A stretch of 64,000 bases of DNA from Micromonospora echinaurantiaca (GTDB lineage Bacteria > Actinomycetota > Actinomycetes > Mycobacteriales > Micromonosporaceae). The notes beneath the pieces were generated by a model. The model was not told the origin of the DNA and ran no database searches. It saw only the letters and a list, made by a program, of their open reading frames with translations. Positions 1 through 8,647 of the stretch are shown piece after piece; positions within the stretch are counted from its first letter, which is position 1, and each line of letters opens with the position of its first letter. Location of the stretch: assembly GCF_900090235.1 (NCBI RefSeq), contig NZ_LT607750.1, forward strand, positions 1,252,501 to 1,316,500, written 5' to 3'. The position numbers were made by a program, and so were the translations under genes.

Positions 1-258
1 CGGCGCGTGGTTGGGCAGCATCACCCCACCGGATCCCAGCCGGATGGTGCTGGTGTGCGCGGCCAGGTGGGCGAGCAGCACCGCCGGCGCCGACGAGGCG
101 ATCGCCGGCATGTTGTGGTGTTCGGCCACCCAGAACCGGTGGTAACCCAGTTCCTCGGTCCGCCGGGCCAGCTCGGTGGTGTGCCGCAGCGCGTCGCCGG
201 CGGTGGTGCCGGCCGCGACCGGAGCAAGATCAAGAACAGAGAGCGGTACGTCGATCAC
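1..258 (-). CDS. Partial LLM-class (luciferase-like) flavin-dependent oxidoreductase
   Basis: Only the N-terminal 86 codons lie in the window; the gene continues past position 1. Read on the minus strand from a GTG at 258 (a TTG at 270 is also possible), the product starts with a short beta strand ([11 protein letters not shown]) and then carries [15 protein letters not shown], the hallmark of bacterial luciferase-like monooxygenases where the AEHH residues sit near the flavin. It is followed by the conserved S/A-x-P-A-V-L-x-A-H-x-A and [10 protein letters not shown] segments. Members use FMNH2 or F420H2 to oxidise small organic substrates; the substrate here cannot be told. It lies 46 bp downstream of the Lrp/AsnC gene on the same strand and may share its transcript. 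Confidence 0.8.
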   Translation of the reverse strand, partial: MIDVPLSVLDLAPVAAGTTAGDALRHTTELARRTEELGYHRFWVAEHHNMPAIASSAPAVLLAHLAAHTSTIRLGSGGVMLPNHAP

Positions 259-304
259 ACGGCTGGCCAACCCGCGGCCCGCCGGATTTGTTCCCCGCAG
301 CGAC

Positions 305-784
305 TCAACCCACCCCGCGCGCCTGCTCGAAGATGAGGCTGGTCTGGGTGTGCTGCACCGCCGGATCCACCGCCAGGTGGTCCAGCACGAAGTCCCGCAA
401 CGCGTCCGCCGACGCCGCCCGCACGTGCAGCACGTAGTCGTCCGCGCCGGCCACGTGGAACACCGACACCACCCCGGGCAGCCGCACCGACCGGGCCCGG
501 AACGCGTCCACCACCGGACGCTCGTGCGCGGTCAACCGCACCGACACCAGCGCCTGCAACGGCAGGCCCACCGCCGCCGGATCCACCTCCGCGTGGAAAC
601 CCCGGATCGCCCCGCACTCGCGCAACGCCCGGGTCCGGGCCAGGCAGGTGGACGGGGCCACCCCCACCCGCTCGGCCAGCGCGTTGTTCGGCAACCGGCC
701 ATCCGCGGCCAGCTCGGCCAGGATCGCGCGGTCGACGTCGTCCAGCGCCGGGAAGCGCCGCACATCATTCGCTACAGGGGGCAT
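305..784 (-). CDS. Lrp/AsnC family transcriptional regulator
   Basis: A 159-residue protein of normal Lrp/AsnC size. Residues about 10-60 form the winged HTH ([17 protein letters not shown], then [21 protein letters not shown]), and the C-terminal half is the RAM/AsnC ligand-binding domain with [16 protein letters not shown]. The start chosen is the ATG at 784 because GGAGG lies 8 nt before it; an in-frame ATG at 799 is an alternative. It is divergent from the PLP enzyme starting at 886. Lrp-type regulators next to methionine gamma-lyase or cystathionine gamma-synthase genes commonly control them in response to an amino acid, so this enzyme is the likely target. The effector is unknown. Confidence 0.9.
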   Translation of the reverse strand: MPPVANDVRRFPALDDVDRAILAELAADGRLPNNALAERVGVAPSTCLARTRALRECGAIRGFHAEVDPAAVGLPLQALVSVRLTAHERPVVDAFRARSVRLPGVVSVFHVAGADDYVLHVRAASADALRDFVLDHLAVDPAVQHTQTSLIFEQARGVG

Positions 785-885
785 GAAAGCATCCTCCATC
801 GAATCGTCGGGAGATGCCAAGGCTGGCCACCGAATCATCTGCGGAACTGTTGCTAGAGATCGGCGTGATGTTCGATGCTCTCCGC

Positions 886-2046
886 ATGACGACCGTGGAC
901 ACCCGAGCCGTGCACGCCGGCCGCGACGACCTCGCCGCCCTCGGCGTCCACGTGCCCCCGATCGACCTCTCCACCACCAACCCGCTGCCCTCGGTCGACG
1001 CCGGCGGCGACGCCTACGAGACCCTCGCCACCGGCGGCACCCTCCCGCCCGACGCCAGCGCCGTCTACCAGCGGCTGTGGAACCCCACCGTGGCCCGCTT
1101 CGAGACCGCCCTCGCCAGCCTCGAAGGCACCGCCGAAGCCGTCGCCTTCGCCAGCGGCATGGCCGCCCTCACCGCCACTCTGCTCGCCGCCACCTCCGAC
1201 GGCCGCCGCCACGTCGTCGCCGTCCGCCCCCTCTACGGCGGCACCGACCACGTCCTCGCCACCGGCCTGCTCGGCACCACCGTCACCTGGGCCCGCCCGC
1301 ACGAGGTCGCCGCCGCCGTCCGCCCCGACACCGCACTCGTGGTCCTCGAGACGCCGGCCAACCCCACTCTCGACCTCGTCGACATCGCCGCCGTCGCCGA
1401 CGCCGCCGGCGACGTGCCGCTGCTCGTCGACAACACCGTCGCCACCCCGGTGCTCCAGCGACCCGCCCGGCACGGCGCCGCGCTCGTCCTGCACAGCGCC
1501 ACCAAGAGCATCGGCGGCCACGGCGACGTCCTCGCCGGCGTCGTCGCCTGCGACACCGGCTGGGCCACCCGGCTGCGCCAGGTCCGCGCCCTCACCGGCG
1601 CCATCCTGCATCCGCTCGGCGGCTACCTGCTGCACCGCGGCCTGCAGACCCTCCCGGTCCGGGTACGCGCCCAGCAGGCCGGCGCCGAGAAGCTCGCCGG
1701 CTGGCTCGCCGACCACCCCGCCGTCGTCCGCGTGCACCACCCCTCGCTGCATGACCCCGCCGGCCTCGTCGGCCGGCAGCTGACCGGCACCGGCAGCCTG
1801 CTCGCCTTCGAGGTACGCGGCGGCGCCCCCGCCGCGGCCGCCGTGGCGAACGCCTGCCGGCTGATCACCCACGCGGTCTCGCTGGGCGGCGTCGACACGC
1901 TCATCCAGCACCCGGCCTCGCTGACCCACCGCCCGGTCGAAGGGGAGGCCAAGCCGACCGGCGGGCTGCTGCGCGTCTCCGTCGGCCTGGAGGACCCGGA
2001 AGACCTGCGCGACGACCTCGCCCGGGCGCTCGCCGAACTCGGCTGA
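886..2046 (+). CDS. PLP-dependent trans-sulfuration enzyme (cystathionine gamma-synthase / methionine gamma-lyase family)
   Basis: 386 residues, full length for the Cys/Met-metabolism PLP family, fold type I, cytosolic. Visible motifs are YQRLWNPTVARFE and ASLEGTAEAVAFASGMAA near the N terminus, the PLP-binding stretch LVVLETPANPTLDLVDI, LLVDNTVATP, and the Schiff-base lysine in LHSATKSIGGHGD (about K207). The C-terminal HPASLTHRP segment is also typical. Enzymes of this family make or break C-S bonds in cystathionine, homocysteine or methionine; the sequence alone does not separate synthase from lyase. The neighbouring divergent Lrp-type regulator favours a catabolic methionine gamma-lyase-like role. 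The ATG at 868 is an alternative start. Confidence 0.85.
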   Translation: MTTVDTRAVHAGRDDLAALGVHVPPIDLSTTNPLPSVDAGGDAYETLATGGTLPPDASAVYQRLWNPTVARFETALASLEGTAEAVAFASGMAALTATLLAATSDGRRHVVAVRPLYGGTDHVLATGLLGTTVTWARPHEVAAAVRPDTALVVLETPANPTLDLVDIAAVADAAGDVPLLVDNTVATPVLQRPARHGAALVLHSATKSIGGHGDVLAGVVACDTGWATRLRQVRALTGAILHPLGGYLLHRGLQTLPVRVRAQQAGAEKLAGWLADHPAVVRVHHPSLHDPAGLVGRQLTGTGSLLAFEVRGGAPAAAAVANACRLITHAVSLGGVDTLIQHPASLTHRPVEGEAKPTGGLLRVSVGLEDPEDLRDDLARALAELG

Positions 2047-2141
2047 CCGCTGCCGGCCTTGGCCGTCAACTCCCGGCGGTTGGGCCCGAGCGGTCAGGCC
2101 CGGCGGTCGGCGGCGGTTGCCGATGGCCGGCGAGGCTCAGC

Positions 2142-2891
2142 TCAGGACTTCGGGCCGACGTGCCGGTCGAGGGCGGCGACCGCCTCCCGGCGCGCCACCG
2201 AGAGGGACCACGGCAGGTTCATTCGCCAGGGGATTCCGAGCAGGTCGAGTGCCCACTGGCACAGCGACATGATGTCGGTGGACCGGTTGGAGAACATGTA
2301 GCGCGGATAGACGTACTCCCTGCCGCGGACGGTGACCCGGTTGGTGAACCGGCTGCCGTCGGAGTGGAACAGCCCACGCAGGAAGTGACCGGGGTGTGCG
2401 GTGACGATCTCCCGCTGCCAGTCGGCGAGGACGATCGGCCGCTGGTGCTTCTTGCCTGGGCCGTGCTGGGGGAACAAGCATGGCCAGTGCTTGCCGGTGC
2501 TCTGCACCGCGACGCAGCCGCGCTTCTGTATGCGCTGGACCTTGTTCGCCAGCACCGCTCGCATGGCGCTCTCGCACGCCTCGATGAGATGGGGCCATGA
2601 GTCGGAGCAGTAGATCCGCAGGACCGGCACCCGATCCGAGGTGACCAGGTGCCCGTCGCCGAGGTAGAGGCCGAGCAGGTAGGCGTAGGCGGCGGGATCT
2701 GTCTGATTCTCGACCGTGGGGGAACAGCGGAAACACCGGGCAGCGGTGCCGACGACGGCGGGTTCGGGCCGGTCGACGCACCAGTGCCAGACGGTCGTGT
2801 AGGGCAGGGAGAGGGCGCGGGCTATCGAGCGGATGTTGTCGCCACGAGCGCGGAGAGCGCGGGCGCGCGTCCGGAATTGGGGTGGATGCAC
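2142..2891 (-). CDS. HTH protein with two LAGLIDADG-like motifs, next to tRNA-Leu
   Basis: About 249 residues from a GTG at 2891; the frame stays open back through the tRNA-Leu gene, so the start is uncertain. Residues about 5-40 look like a helix-turn-helix (RALRARGDNIRSIARALSLP then YTTVWHWC), followed by a Cys pair (CFRCSP). Two LAGLIDADG-like helices are visible: AYLLGLYLGDGHL and, about 100 residues on, HFLRGLFHSDGSR, each with the acidic Asp-Gly end. This is the layout of single-chain LAGLIDADG homing endonuclease-like proteins that are often seen as free-standing genes in actinobacteria. Catalytic activity is not shown, and a purely regulatory role is possible. The gene starts about 33 bp after the tRNA 3' end and converges on the PLP enzyme. 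Confidence 0.7.
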   Translation of the reverse strand: MHPPQFRTRARALRARGDNIRSIARALSLPYTTVWHWCVDRPEPAVVGTAARCFRCSPTVENQTDPAAYAYLLGLYLGDGHLVTSDRVPVLRIYCSDSWPHLIEACESAMRAVLANKVQRIQKRGCVAVQSTGKHWPCLFPQHGPGKKHQRPIVLADWQREIVTAHPGHFLRGLFHSDGSRFTNRVTVRGREYVYPRYMFSNRSTDIMSLCQWALDLLGIPWRMNLPWSLSVARREAVAALDRHVGPKS

Positions 2892-2923
2892 ACCCGGATC
2901 ATCGAACAGGTGTATGACAGAAG

Positions 2924-3007
2924 TGCCGGGAGCGGGACTTGAACCCGCACGCCCTCTCGGGCAGATGCTTTTGAGGCATCCGAGTCTGCCGATTCCTCCA
3001 TCCCGGC
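2924..3007 (-). tRNA. tRNA-Leu (anticodon CAA)
   Basis: An 84-nt class II tRNA. The acceptor stem GCCGGGA pairs with TCCCGGC; the anticodon stem GATGC/GCATC encloses the loop CTCAAAA, giving CAA for the UUG codon. A long variable arm (TGCCCGAGAGGGCGT) and a T-arm GCGGG-TTCAAGT-CCCGC follow. The 3' CCA is not encoded: the discriminator A is followed by CTT. It is divergent from pdtaR and lies directly upstream of the HTH/LAGLIDADG-like gene. Confidence 0.96.
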
Positions 3008-3045
3008 ATCCGCCCCTCGGGCGGGTGTCGCTCACTGTACCCGAC

Positions 3046-3051
3046 TAGGCT
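3046..3051 (+). promoter_or_regulatory. -10 element candidate for pdtaR
   Basis: TAGGCT matches the actinobacterial TANNNT -10 pattern and lies 15 nt before the first possible pdtaR start (3067). No clear -35 is visible. Confidence 0.4.
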
Positions 3052-3105
3052 CATGCGGGAGCATGGGTGGTAGCCGTGCCGAGATCGATGGTGGGGGTAG
3101 GGCTC

Positions 3106-3726
3106 GTGGCCGAGACGCAGACGGATGCCGAGCGCAGGCGGGTACTGATCGCCGAGGACGAGGCGCTCATCCGGCTGGACCTCGCCGAGATGCTGGCCGA
3201 AGAGGGCTACGAGGTGGTGGGGGAGGCCGGCGACGGCGAGACCGCCGTCCGGCTGGCCGAGGAGCTCAAGCCGGACCTGGTCATCCTCGACATCAAGATG
3301 CCGATCATGGACGGGCTGGCCGCCGCCGAGCGGATCGCCGGCGCCCGGATCGCCCCGGTGATCATCCTGACCGCGTTCAGCCAGCGGGACCTGGTGGAGC
3401 GGGCCCGGGCGGCCGGCGCGATGGCGTACCTGGTGAAGCCCTTCCAGAAGAGCGACCTGGTCCCGGCGGTGGAGATCGCGCTCTCCCGCTACTCGGAGAT
3501 CGCCGCGCTGGAGGCGGAGGTCGCCGGGCTGACCGACCGGCTGGAGATCCGCAAGACGGTCGAGCGCGCCAAGGGCGCGCTGATGACGACGTATGGGATG
3601 ACCGAGCCGCAGGCGTTCAAGTGGATCCAGCGCACCGCGATGGACCACCGGATGACCATGAAGGAGGTCGCCGAGCGGATCCTCGCCGAGACCGCCGGCG
3701 GCGAGGTGGCCCAGCCGAGCGCCTGA
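3106..3726 (+). CDS. pdtaR: ANTAR-domain response regulator (PdtaR, Rv1626-like)
   Basis: 206 residues from a GTG at 3106, which is preceded by a GGGGG-rich Shine-Dalgarno; GTG 3067 and ATG 3088 are upstream alternatives. The N-terminal receiver domain has the acidic pair in LIAEDEALIR, the phospho-acceptor Asp in DLVILDIKMP (about D62) and the conserved Lys in YLVKPF. The C-terminal ANTAR domain (KTVERAKGALMTTYGMTEPQAFKWIQRTAMD) binds paired-hexaloop RNA and acts by antitermination or translational control. In mycobacteria PdtaR is phosphorylated by the sensor PdtaS; no sensor kinase gene is present in this window. The gene is monocistronic and divergent from tRNA-Leu. The polA-rpsA-coaE-uvrB genes that follow are also near it in Mycobacterium. 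Confidence 0.93.
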   Translation: MAETQTDAERRRVLIAEDEALIRLDLAEMLAEEGYEVVGEAGDGETAVRLAEELKPDLVILDIKMPIMDGLAAAERIAGARIAPVIILTAFSQRDLVERARAAGAMAYLVKPFQKSDLVPAVEIALSRYSEIAALEAEVAGLTDRLEIRKTVERAKGALMTTYGMTEPQAFKWIQRTAMDHRMTMKEVAERILAETAGGEVAQPSA

Positions 3727-3768
3727 GGTACGCCGGTTCGGGGGGCACCGCGCCGGCCCGGTGATCGA

Positions 3769-3774
3769 TAGCAT
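3769..3774 (+). promoter_or_regulatory. -10 element, leaderless layout, for lipoprotein gene
   Basis: TAGCAT ends 7 nt before the ATG at 3782, which would put the transcription start at or next to the start codon. Confidence 0.45.
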
Positions 3775-3781
3775 CGGATCC

Positions 3782-4960
3782 ATGCGTGGTCGGCGGTTGA
3801 TGGCGGTGCTGGGCGGGTTCGCCCTGCTGCTCGCCGGTTGCGAGGGCAGCACCGCGCACGATGGCGACAACCCGCAGCCGGTCAGCCCGGCCTGGCAGGA
3901 GCTGACCCTCCCGGCGCCACCGGGCCCGCCGGGGCGGCTCCTGCTGCGCGACGCGGTCGCCTGCGCCGGCCGCTGGTACGTGGTCGGCGGGGTGGCCGAC
4001 GCCGCGGGCGCGACCCGGCCGGCGGCCTGGACGAGCGGGGACGGCACCTCGTGGAGCGCGGTGCCGATCGCCGCGGATTCCTTCTACGGCAAGCAGAACG
4101 TGCTCTACGCGGTTGGTTGCCGCGACGGGGTGGCCGCCGTGGTCGGGGCGAAGGTCGGCGGCGCGCACGGCTACCCGCGGGTGAGCACCTGGCGGCAGCG
4201 CGACGACGGCGCGCTGGTCGAGGTGGCGGCGTCGTTCGAGACGTACGGCGGGCCGACGGCGATCAACGTGGCGCGGCTGGCCGGCGGGCCGGCGGGTTGG
4301 TTGATCGTGGGCAACCGGTCCAGCGGCGCGGCGGCCTGGGTCTCGCCGGACGCGGCGGACTTCGTGCTGATCGAGGGCGCGCCGGAGCTGGCGTCCGACA
4401 CCCGCGGGGTGAGCTGGGCGTTCGACGCGGTGGCCGGCGCGGGGGGTTGGCTGGCCGTGGGCGGCGTGCTGCCGGCGGGCCGGATCGACCGGGACCCGGC
4501 GGTGTGGACGTCGGCGGACGGGCGGTCCTGGCGGCGAACGACCCTGCCGGGCAGCGCCGACCACGAGGAGTTGCAGCGGGTGGTGCTGGCCGGCGACACG
4601 GCGGTCGCGGTGGGGTTGCGCGGCCGGACGTTCGGAACGTGGCGGCAGTCGCCGGGCGGTGACTGGGTGGCGGCGGGTGGCTTCGGTGCGCTCGGCGCGG
4701 GCGGGGTGCCGTCGGTGAGTTCGCTGGGCGCGGCCGGCGGTCGGCTGGTGGCCGCGGTGTCCGACGGGGCGCGGCACAGCCTGTGGACGTCGTCCGACCT
4801 CGGCGGCTCGTGGCACGAGGTGGTCCCGGCGACGGGGTTGCCGGCCGGGGCGGACCGGGACGTCAGCGTGCTGGCGGTGGGGGAGCGCTGGTGGCTGGCG
4901 GTGGACGACGGCAGCCGCAGCGGGTTCTGGTGGGCGCCCGCCGGGCCGGCGCCGGGGTGA
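3782..4960 (+). CDS. Secreted lipoprotein with Asp-box (BNR/sialidase-like) repeats
   Basis: 392 residues with a lipoprotein signal peptide: positively charged MRGRRLM, a hydrophobic core and the lipobox LLAGC, so the mature protein should be membrane-anchored outside the cell. The mature part repeats a beta-propeller-like unit with Asp-box signatures (WTSGDGTSWSAV, WTSADGRSWRRT, WTSSDLGGSWHEV). Such propellers occur in sialidases and in many non-enzymatic surface proteins; no sialidase catalytic triad could be assigned, so the function is unknown. It follows pdtaR by 55 bp but has its own promoter-like element. Confidence 0.75.
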   Translation: MRGRRLMAVLGGFALLLAGCEGSTAHDGDNPQPVSPAWQELTLPAPPGPPGRLLLRDAVACAGRWYVVGGVADAAGATRPAAWTSGDGTSWSAVPIAADSFYGKQNVLYAVGCRDGVAAVVGAKVGGAHGYPRVSTWRQRDDGALVEVAASFETYGGPTAINVARLAGGPAGWLIVGNRSSGAAAWVSPDAADFVLIEGAPELASDTRGVSWAFDAVAGAGGWLAVGGVLPAGRIDRDPAVWTSADGRSWRRTTLPGSADHEELQRVVLAGDTAVAVGLRGRTFGTWRQSPGGDWVAAGGFGALGAGGVPSVSSLGAAGGRLVAAVSDGARHSLWTSSDLGGSWHEVVPATGLPAGADRDVSVLAVGERWWLAVDDGSRSGFWWAPAGPAPG

Positions 4961-5299
4961 ACGGTCGGCCGGTCGCCGGCTGATCGATTCGGGTCACTGA
5001 CCGGCCCGGAACCGGCCGGTGAGCCGGGGTCGGGCCGTCCCGCGATTCGGTCAGCCAACCGCCTAAGGACCGGTCAGGGGATTGACCTGTTACGGCAAAT
5101 GTTTGGATCCCGTGCTTCTTCGTAACGGTTTCGCAGACCCCGGCTCCAGGCCTTCCGAGACGGTATGAGTGTCGGTACGCTCCGCCATCACGAGCCGTAA
5201 CGCAGGGGGCGTCCCTGCGGGGTGGGTGGAACTGCGGGTTGCTGGCTGTCCCCGTTGGTGGGGTTGGTCGGGCCCGCATCTGGAGGAGGTCAGGAAGCC
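4961..5299 (+). promoter_or_regulatory. 339-nt leader/intergenic region before the liv operon with three CGTAAC boxes
   Basis: No gene is seen here. The hexamer CGTAAC occurs three times: inverted at 5089-5094 and direct at 5121-5126 and 5196-5201. A small hairpin (CGCAGGG at 5201-5207, CCCTGCG at 5213-5219) follows the last box. TACGCT at 5176-5181 is a possible -10. A good Shine-Dalgarno (GGAGGAGGT) stands before the GTG at 5300. The boxes could be a regulator site for the liv operon. Confidence 0.35.
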
Positions 5300-6448
5300 G
5301 TGAGGCGAAGCTATGTACGGGCGCTCGGCACCGCCGCGCTCGCCGCGACCCTGGTTGTCGCAGCTGGTTGCCAGGACTCGGGTGGCGATGGCGGCACCGC
5401 GTCCGGCGACTGTGGCGGCAAGATCGCGATCTTCGGCGCGTTCACCGGTGACAACGCGGGTCTGGTGATCCCGTCGCTGAACGGCGCGAAGCTCGCCGTG
5501 AAGCAGCACAACGAGAAGAACCCGGACTGCAAGGTCGAGATGGTCGAATTCGACACGCAGGGTGACCCGGCGCAGGCGACCCCGGTCGCCAACCAGGTCG
5601 CGGGCGACGCGTCGTTCCTCGGCGTCATCGGCGGTCACTTCTCCGGCGAGTCGGACGCGACCATGCCGGTCTACGAGGCCGCGGGTATGGCGATGGTCGC
5701 CCCGTCGGCGACCCGGACCGACCTGACCCAGAAGGGCAACAAGTCGTTCTTCCGGGTGGTCGGCAACGACGGCACCCAGGCTGGCGCGGTGTCGACGTAC
5801 CTGAAGGCGCAGAACGCGTCGAAGGTCTTCCTCATCGACGACGGCAGCGCGTACGGCGCCGGCATCACCGCCGAGCTGACCAAGAACCTCGGTACCGCGC
5901 TCGCCGGCAGCGACAAGATCCAGGAGCGGCAGTCGCAGTTCGACGCGACGATCTCGAAGATCAAGGCCGCGGGCGCCGACTACGTCTTCTACGGCGGCTA
6001 CACCCGTGAGGCTTCTCCGCTGGTGCGGCAGATGCGCCAGGCGGGCGTCCAGGCCAAGTTCGTCGGCCCGGACGGTCTCTACGACCCGGCGTTCCCGCAG
6101 GGTGCCTCCGGCGGTGCCGAGGGCTCGATCATCACCTGCCCGTGCCTCCCGGCCGACAAGGCCGGCGGCACCTTCTCCGCGGACTACCAGAAGGAGTACG
6201 GCCAGGCGCCGGGTTCCTACGGTGCTGAGGGCTTCGACGCCGCGCAGATCTTCGTGGACGCGTTCAAGGACGGCAAGAAGAGCCGGGCGGACATCCTGGC
6301 CTACGTGAAGGCCTACGACAAGCAGGGCGTGTCGAAGTACATCAAGTTCGCCGACAACGGCGACGTCGACCCGTCCAAGGTCGTCATCTGGTCGTACCAG
6401 ATCAAGGGCACGGCGTTCGAGCCGCTGCAGGAGCTCAAGCTCAGCTGA
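5300..6448 (+). CDS. Branched-chain amino acid ABC transporter substrate-binding lipoprotein (LivJ/LivK type)
   Basis: 382 residues from a GTG at 5300 preceded by GGAGGAGGT. The signal peptide (VRRSYVRALGTAALAATLVV) ends in the lipobox VVAAGC, so the protein is lipid-anchored outside the membrane. The rest is a type I periplasmic-binding-protein fold of the LivJ/AmtC family, with KIAIFGAFTGDNAGL at the start of lobe 1, GVIGGHFSGESDATMPVYE and APSATRTDLT in the ligand cleft, and FVGPDGLYDPAF. It captures leucine, isoleucine or valine (or a related ligand such as urea or short amides, which use similar proteins) for the permease encoded by the next four genes. It is the first gene of a five-gene operon. 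Confidence 0.93.
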   Translation: MRRSYVRALGTAALAATLVVAAGCQDSGGDGGTASGDCGGKIAIFGAFTGDNAGLVIPSLNGAKLAVKQHNEKNPDCKVEMVEFDTQGDPAQATPVANQVAGDASFLGVIGGHFSGESDATMPVYEAAGMAMVAPSATRTDLTQKGNKSFFRVVGNDGTQAGAVSTYLKAQNASKVFLIDDGSAYGAGITAELTKNLGTALAGSDKIQERQSQFDATISKIKAAGADYVFYGGYTREASPLVRQMRQAGVQAKFVGPDGLYDPAFPQGASGGAEGSIITCPCLPADKAGGTFSADYQKEYGQAPGSYGAEGFDAAQIFVDAFKDGKKSRADILAYVKAYDKQGVSKYIKFADNGDVDPSKVVIWSYQIKGTAFEPLQELKLS

Positions 6449-6509
6449 CGACAGCACGGAGTACGGCCGGGGTGTTCGCCCCGGCCGTACTCGATGCAAG
6501 GAGACCCCG

Positions 6510-7493
6510 GTGAATTTCGACGACCTCTTCGGCCACATCGGCCAGCACACCGTCGACGGACTGTCCAAAGGAGCGATCTACGCACTGATCGCCCTGGGCT
6601 ACACCCTCGTCTACGGCGTCCTGCGTCTGATCAACTTTGCCCACTCCGAGGTGTTCATGGTCGGCACCTTCGCGGTGCTCGGACTGTGGACCGCGTTCGG
6701 CGTGGAGAACAACCCGCCGATCGGCCAGGCGGTGCTCTTCCTGGTGCTCGGCCTGATTGTCGCGGCGCTCGCCTCCGGCGGCACCGCCCTCGCGATCGAA
6801 CGCATCGCGTATCGGCCGCTGCGGCGCAAGAACGCGCCGCCGCTCATCTTCCTGATCACCGCGATCGGCCTCTCGCTGGTGCTGGTCGAGGTCTTCGGTC
6901 TGGTGCTGCCGAGGCTCCTGGGTGACCTGGTGCCCTCGATGTTCGCCCGGGAGCGGATCATCCTCGGCATGCCGACGATCATCGAGCAGAAGACGCTGTT
7001 CACGATCGCCGGCACGGCGATCACCAACATCCAGCTGATCGTCTTCGTGGCCGCCGTGGTGATGATGGCGGTGCTGGACTGGTTCATCAACCGCACCCGG
7101 TACGGCCGGGGCGTGCGGGCGGTGGCGCAGAACCCGGAGACCGCCGCCCTGATGGGGGTCAACCAGGAGCGCGTGATCATGCTGATCTTCGTGCTCGGCG
7201 GCATCATGGCCGGCGCCGCCGCTCTGCTGTGGAGCATGCGGTTCGGCTTCACGCAGAGCAGCATCGGCTTCGTGCTCGGCCTCAAGGCGTTCACCGCGGC
7301 CGTGCTCGGTGGCATCGGCAACCTGCGCGGCGCGCTGCTCGGTGGCCTGGTCCTCGGCATCGTCGAGGTCTACGGCGCCACGCTCTTCAAGTCCAGTTGG
7401 GAGGACGTCATCGCCTTCATCGTGCTGATCGTGGTGCTGATGTTCCGTCCGACCGGTCTGCTGGGCGAGTCGCTGGGGAGGGCCCGCGCATGA
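6510..7493 (+). CDS. livH: Branched-chain amino acid ABC transporter permease LivH
   Basis: 327 residues and strongly hydrophobic, with about eight membrane segments. The N-terminal GLSKGAIYALIALGYTLVYG and RLINFAHSEVFMVG are characteristic of LivH, as are the cytoplasmic RYGRGVRAVAQNPETAALMG (contact loop for the ATPases) and AFTAAVLGGIGNLRGALLGG. It forms a heterodimeric channel with LivM. The Shine-Dalgarno is AAGGAGA. Its stop codon overlaps the livM start (ATGA), indicating translational coupling. Confidence 0.96.
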   Translation: MNFDDLFGHIGQHTVDGLSKGAIYALIALGYTLVYGVLRLINFAHSEVFMVGTFAVLGLWTAFGVENNPPIGQAVLFLVLGLIVAALASGGTALAIERIAYRPLRRKNAPPLIFLITAIGLSLVLVEVFGLVLPRLLGDLVPSMFARERIILGMPTIIEQKTLFTIAGTAITNIQLIVFVAAVVMMAVLDWFINRTRYGRGVRAVAQNPETAALMGVNQERVIMLIFVLGGIMAGAAALLWSMRFGFTQSSIGFVLGLKAFTAAVLGGIGNLRGALLGGLVLGIVEVYGATLFKSSWEDVIAFIVLIVVLMFRPTGLLGESLGRARA

Positions 7494-8647
7494 TCGACAA
7501 GATCAGGGACCTGGACCGCGGCCGGGTGGGCGCCCTGCACGCGGTCGGCGACCGGTGGCGCGCGCTGCCGAAGTGGCAGCGGGGCCTGGGGTTCGTCGCC
7601 TTCGTGGTGTTCCTCTACTACCTGCCGCTGCTCGGCATCCCGGGCCTGACCTGGCTGCGGACCGACTCGATCTCCGGCGGCAGCAACTGGGCCGGTGTGC
7701 TCTTCACCTGCGCCATCTACGTGCTGGTGGCGATCGGCCTGAACGTCGTGATCGGTCTCGCCGGTCTGCTCGACCTCGGTTACATCGGCTTCTTCGCCAT
7801 CGGCGCGTACGCCGTGGCGCTGTTCGGCTCGGTGAACTCGCCGGTGGTCAAGTGGTTCCAGCGGGAGTTCGACCTGCCGCAGACGTGGGCGGTCACCTGG
7901 GCGGTCTGCGCGTTCATCGCGCTGGTGCTGGCGCTGATCTCCGGGGTGCTGCTGGGCTGGCCGACGCTGCGGCTGCGCGGTGACTACCTGGCCATCGTCA
8001 CGCTGGGCTTCGGCGAGATCATCCGGATCGTCGCCCGGAACCTGGAGAACGTCACCAACGGCCCGCAGGGCATCTCGGCGATCCCCGGCCCGGAGGGGCC
8101 GCCGTCGGCGGACAACGGGGTCTTCGGCCTGGTGGACGTGAAGCCGTGGTACTGGCTGGCGTTGACGCTCGTTCTGGTGATGGTGTTCGCGGTGCGCCGG
8201 CTGGAGCACAGCCGGGTCGGCCGGTCCTGGCTGGCGGTCCGCGAGGACGAGGACGCCGCAGCGGTGATGGGCGTGTACCCGTTCAAGTTCAAGCTGTGGG
8301 CGTTTGCCATCGGCGCGGCGCTGGGCGGCCTGTCCGGCTTCCTGTTCGCCAGCCGGTACGCGTTCATCGACCCGACCCAGTTCAACGTGAACCTGTCGAT
8401 CCTGTTCGTGGCGATGGTCGTGGTCGGTGGCTCCGGCAACATGGTCGGCGTGTCGCTGGGCGCGGTGCTGCTGGCGTACCTGCCGGAGCGGTTCCGGGAG
8501 GTCGCCGACTACCGGTGGCTGGCCTTCGGTCTGGCCATGGTGCTGGTGATGGTCCTGCGCCCGCAGGGTCTGATCCCCAGCCGGCGGCGGGCCCGCGAGT
8601 TGCAGGACCGCGCGGCGGAGGCAGAGGAGGCGCCCGCTCATGTCTGA
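7490..8647 (+). CDS. livM: Branched-chain amino acid ABC transporter permease LivM
   Basis: 385 residues from the ATG at 7490 that overlaps the livH stop. A cytoplasmic N-terminal extension of about 35 residues precedes the membrane segments. Family markers are VLVAIGLNVVIGLAGLLDLG, LRGDYLAIVTLGFGEIIRI and the ATPase-contact loop SRVGRSWLAVREDEDAAAVMG. The C terminus (VMVLRPQGLIPSRRRARELQ) is typical. It pairs with LivH in the inner membrane. livG starts before livM ends, so the operon is tightly coupled. Confidence 0.96.
   Translation: MIDKIRDLDRGRVGALHAVGDRWRALPKWQRGLGFVAFVVFLYYLPLLGIPGLTWLRTDSISGGSNWAGVLFTCAIYVLVAIGLNVVIGLAGLLDLGYIGFFAIGAYAVALFGSVNSPVVKWFQREFDLPQTWAVTWAVCAFIALVLALISGVLLGWPTLRLRGDYLAIVTLGFGEIIRIVARNLENVTNGPQGISAIPGPEGPPSADNGVFGLVDVKPWYWLALTLVLVMVFAVRRLEHSRVGRSWLAVREDEDAAAVMGVYPFKFKLWAFAIGAALGGLSGFLFASRYAFIDPTQFNVNLSILFVAMVVVGGSGNMVGVSLGAVLLAYLPERFREVADYRWLAFGLAMVLVMVLRPQGLIPSRRRARELQDRAAEAEEAPAHV

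Noticed and set aside
2142..3035. HTH/LAGLIDADG frame starting upstream of tRNA-Leu
   Set aside because: The upstream codons coincide with the tRNA gene, so a start after the tRNA (GTG 2891) is preferred.
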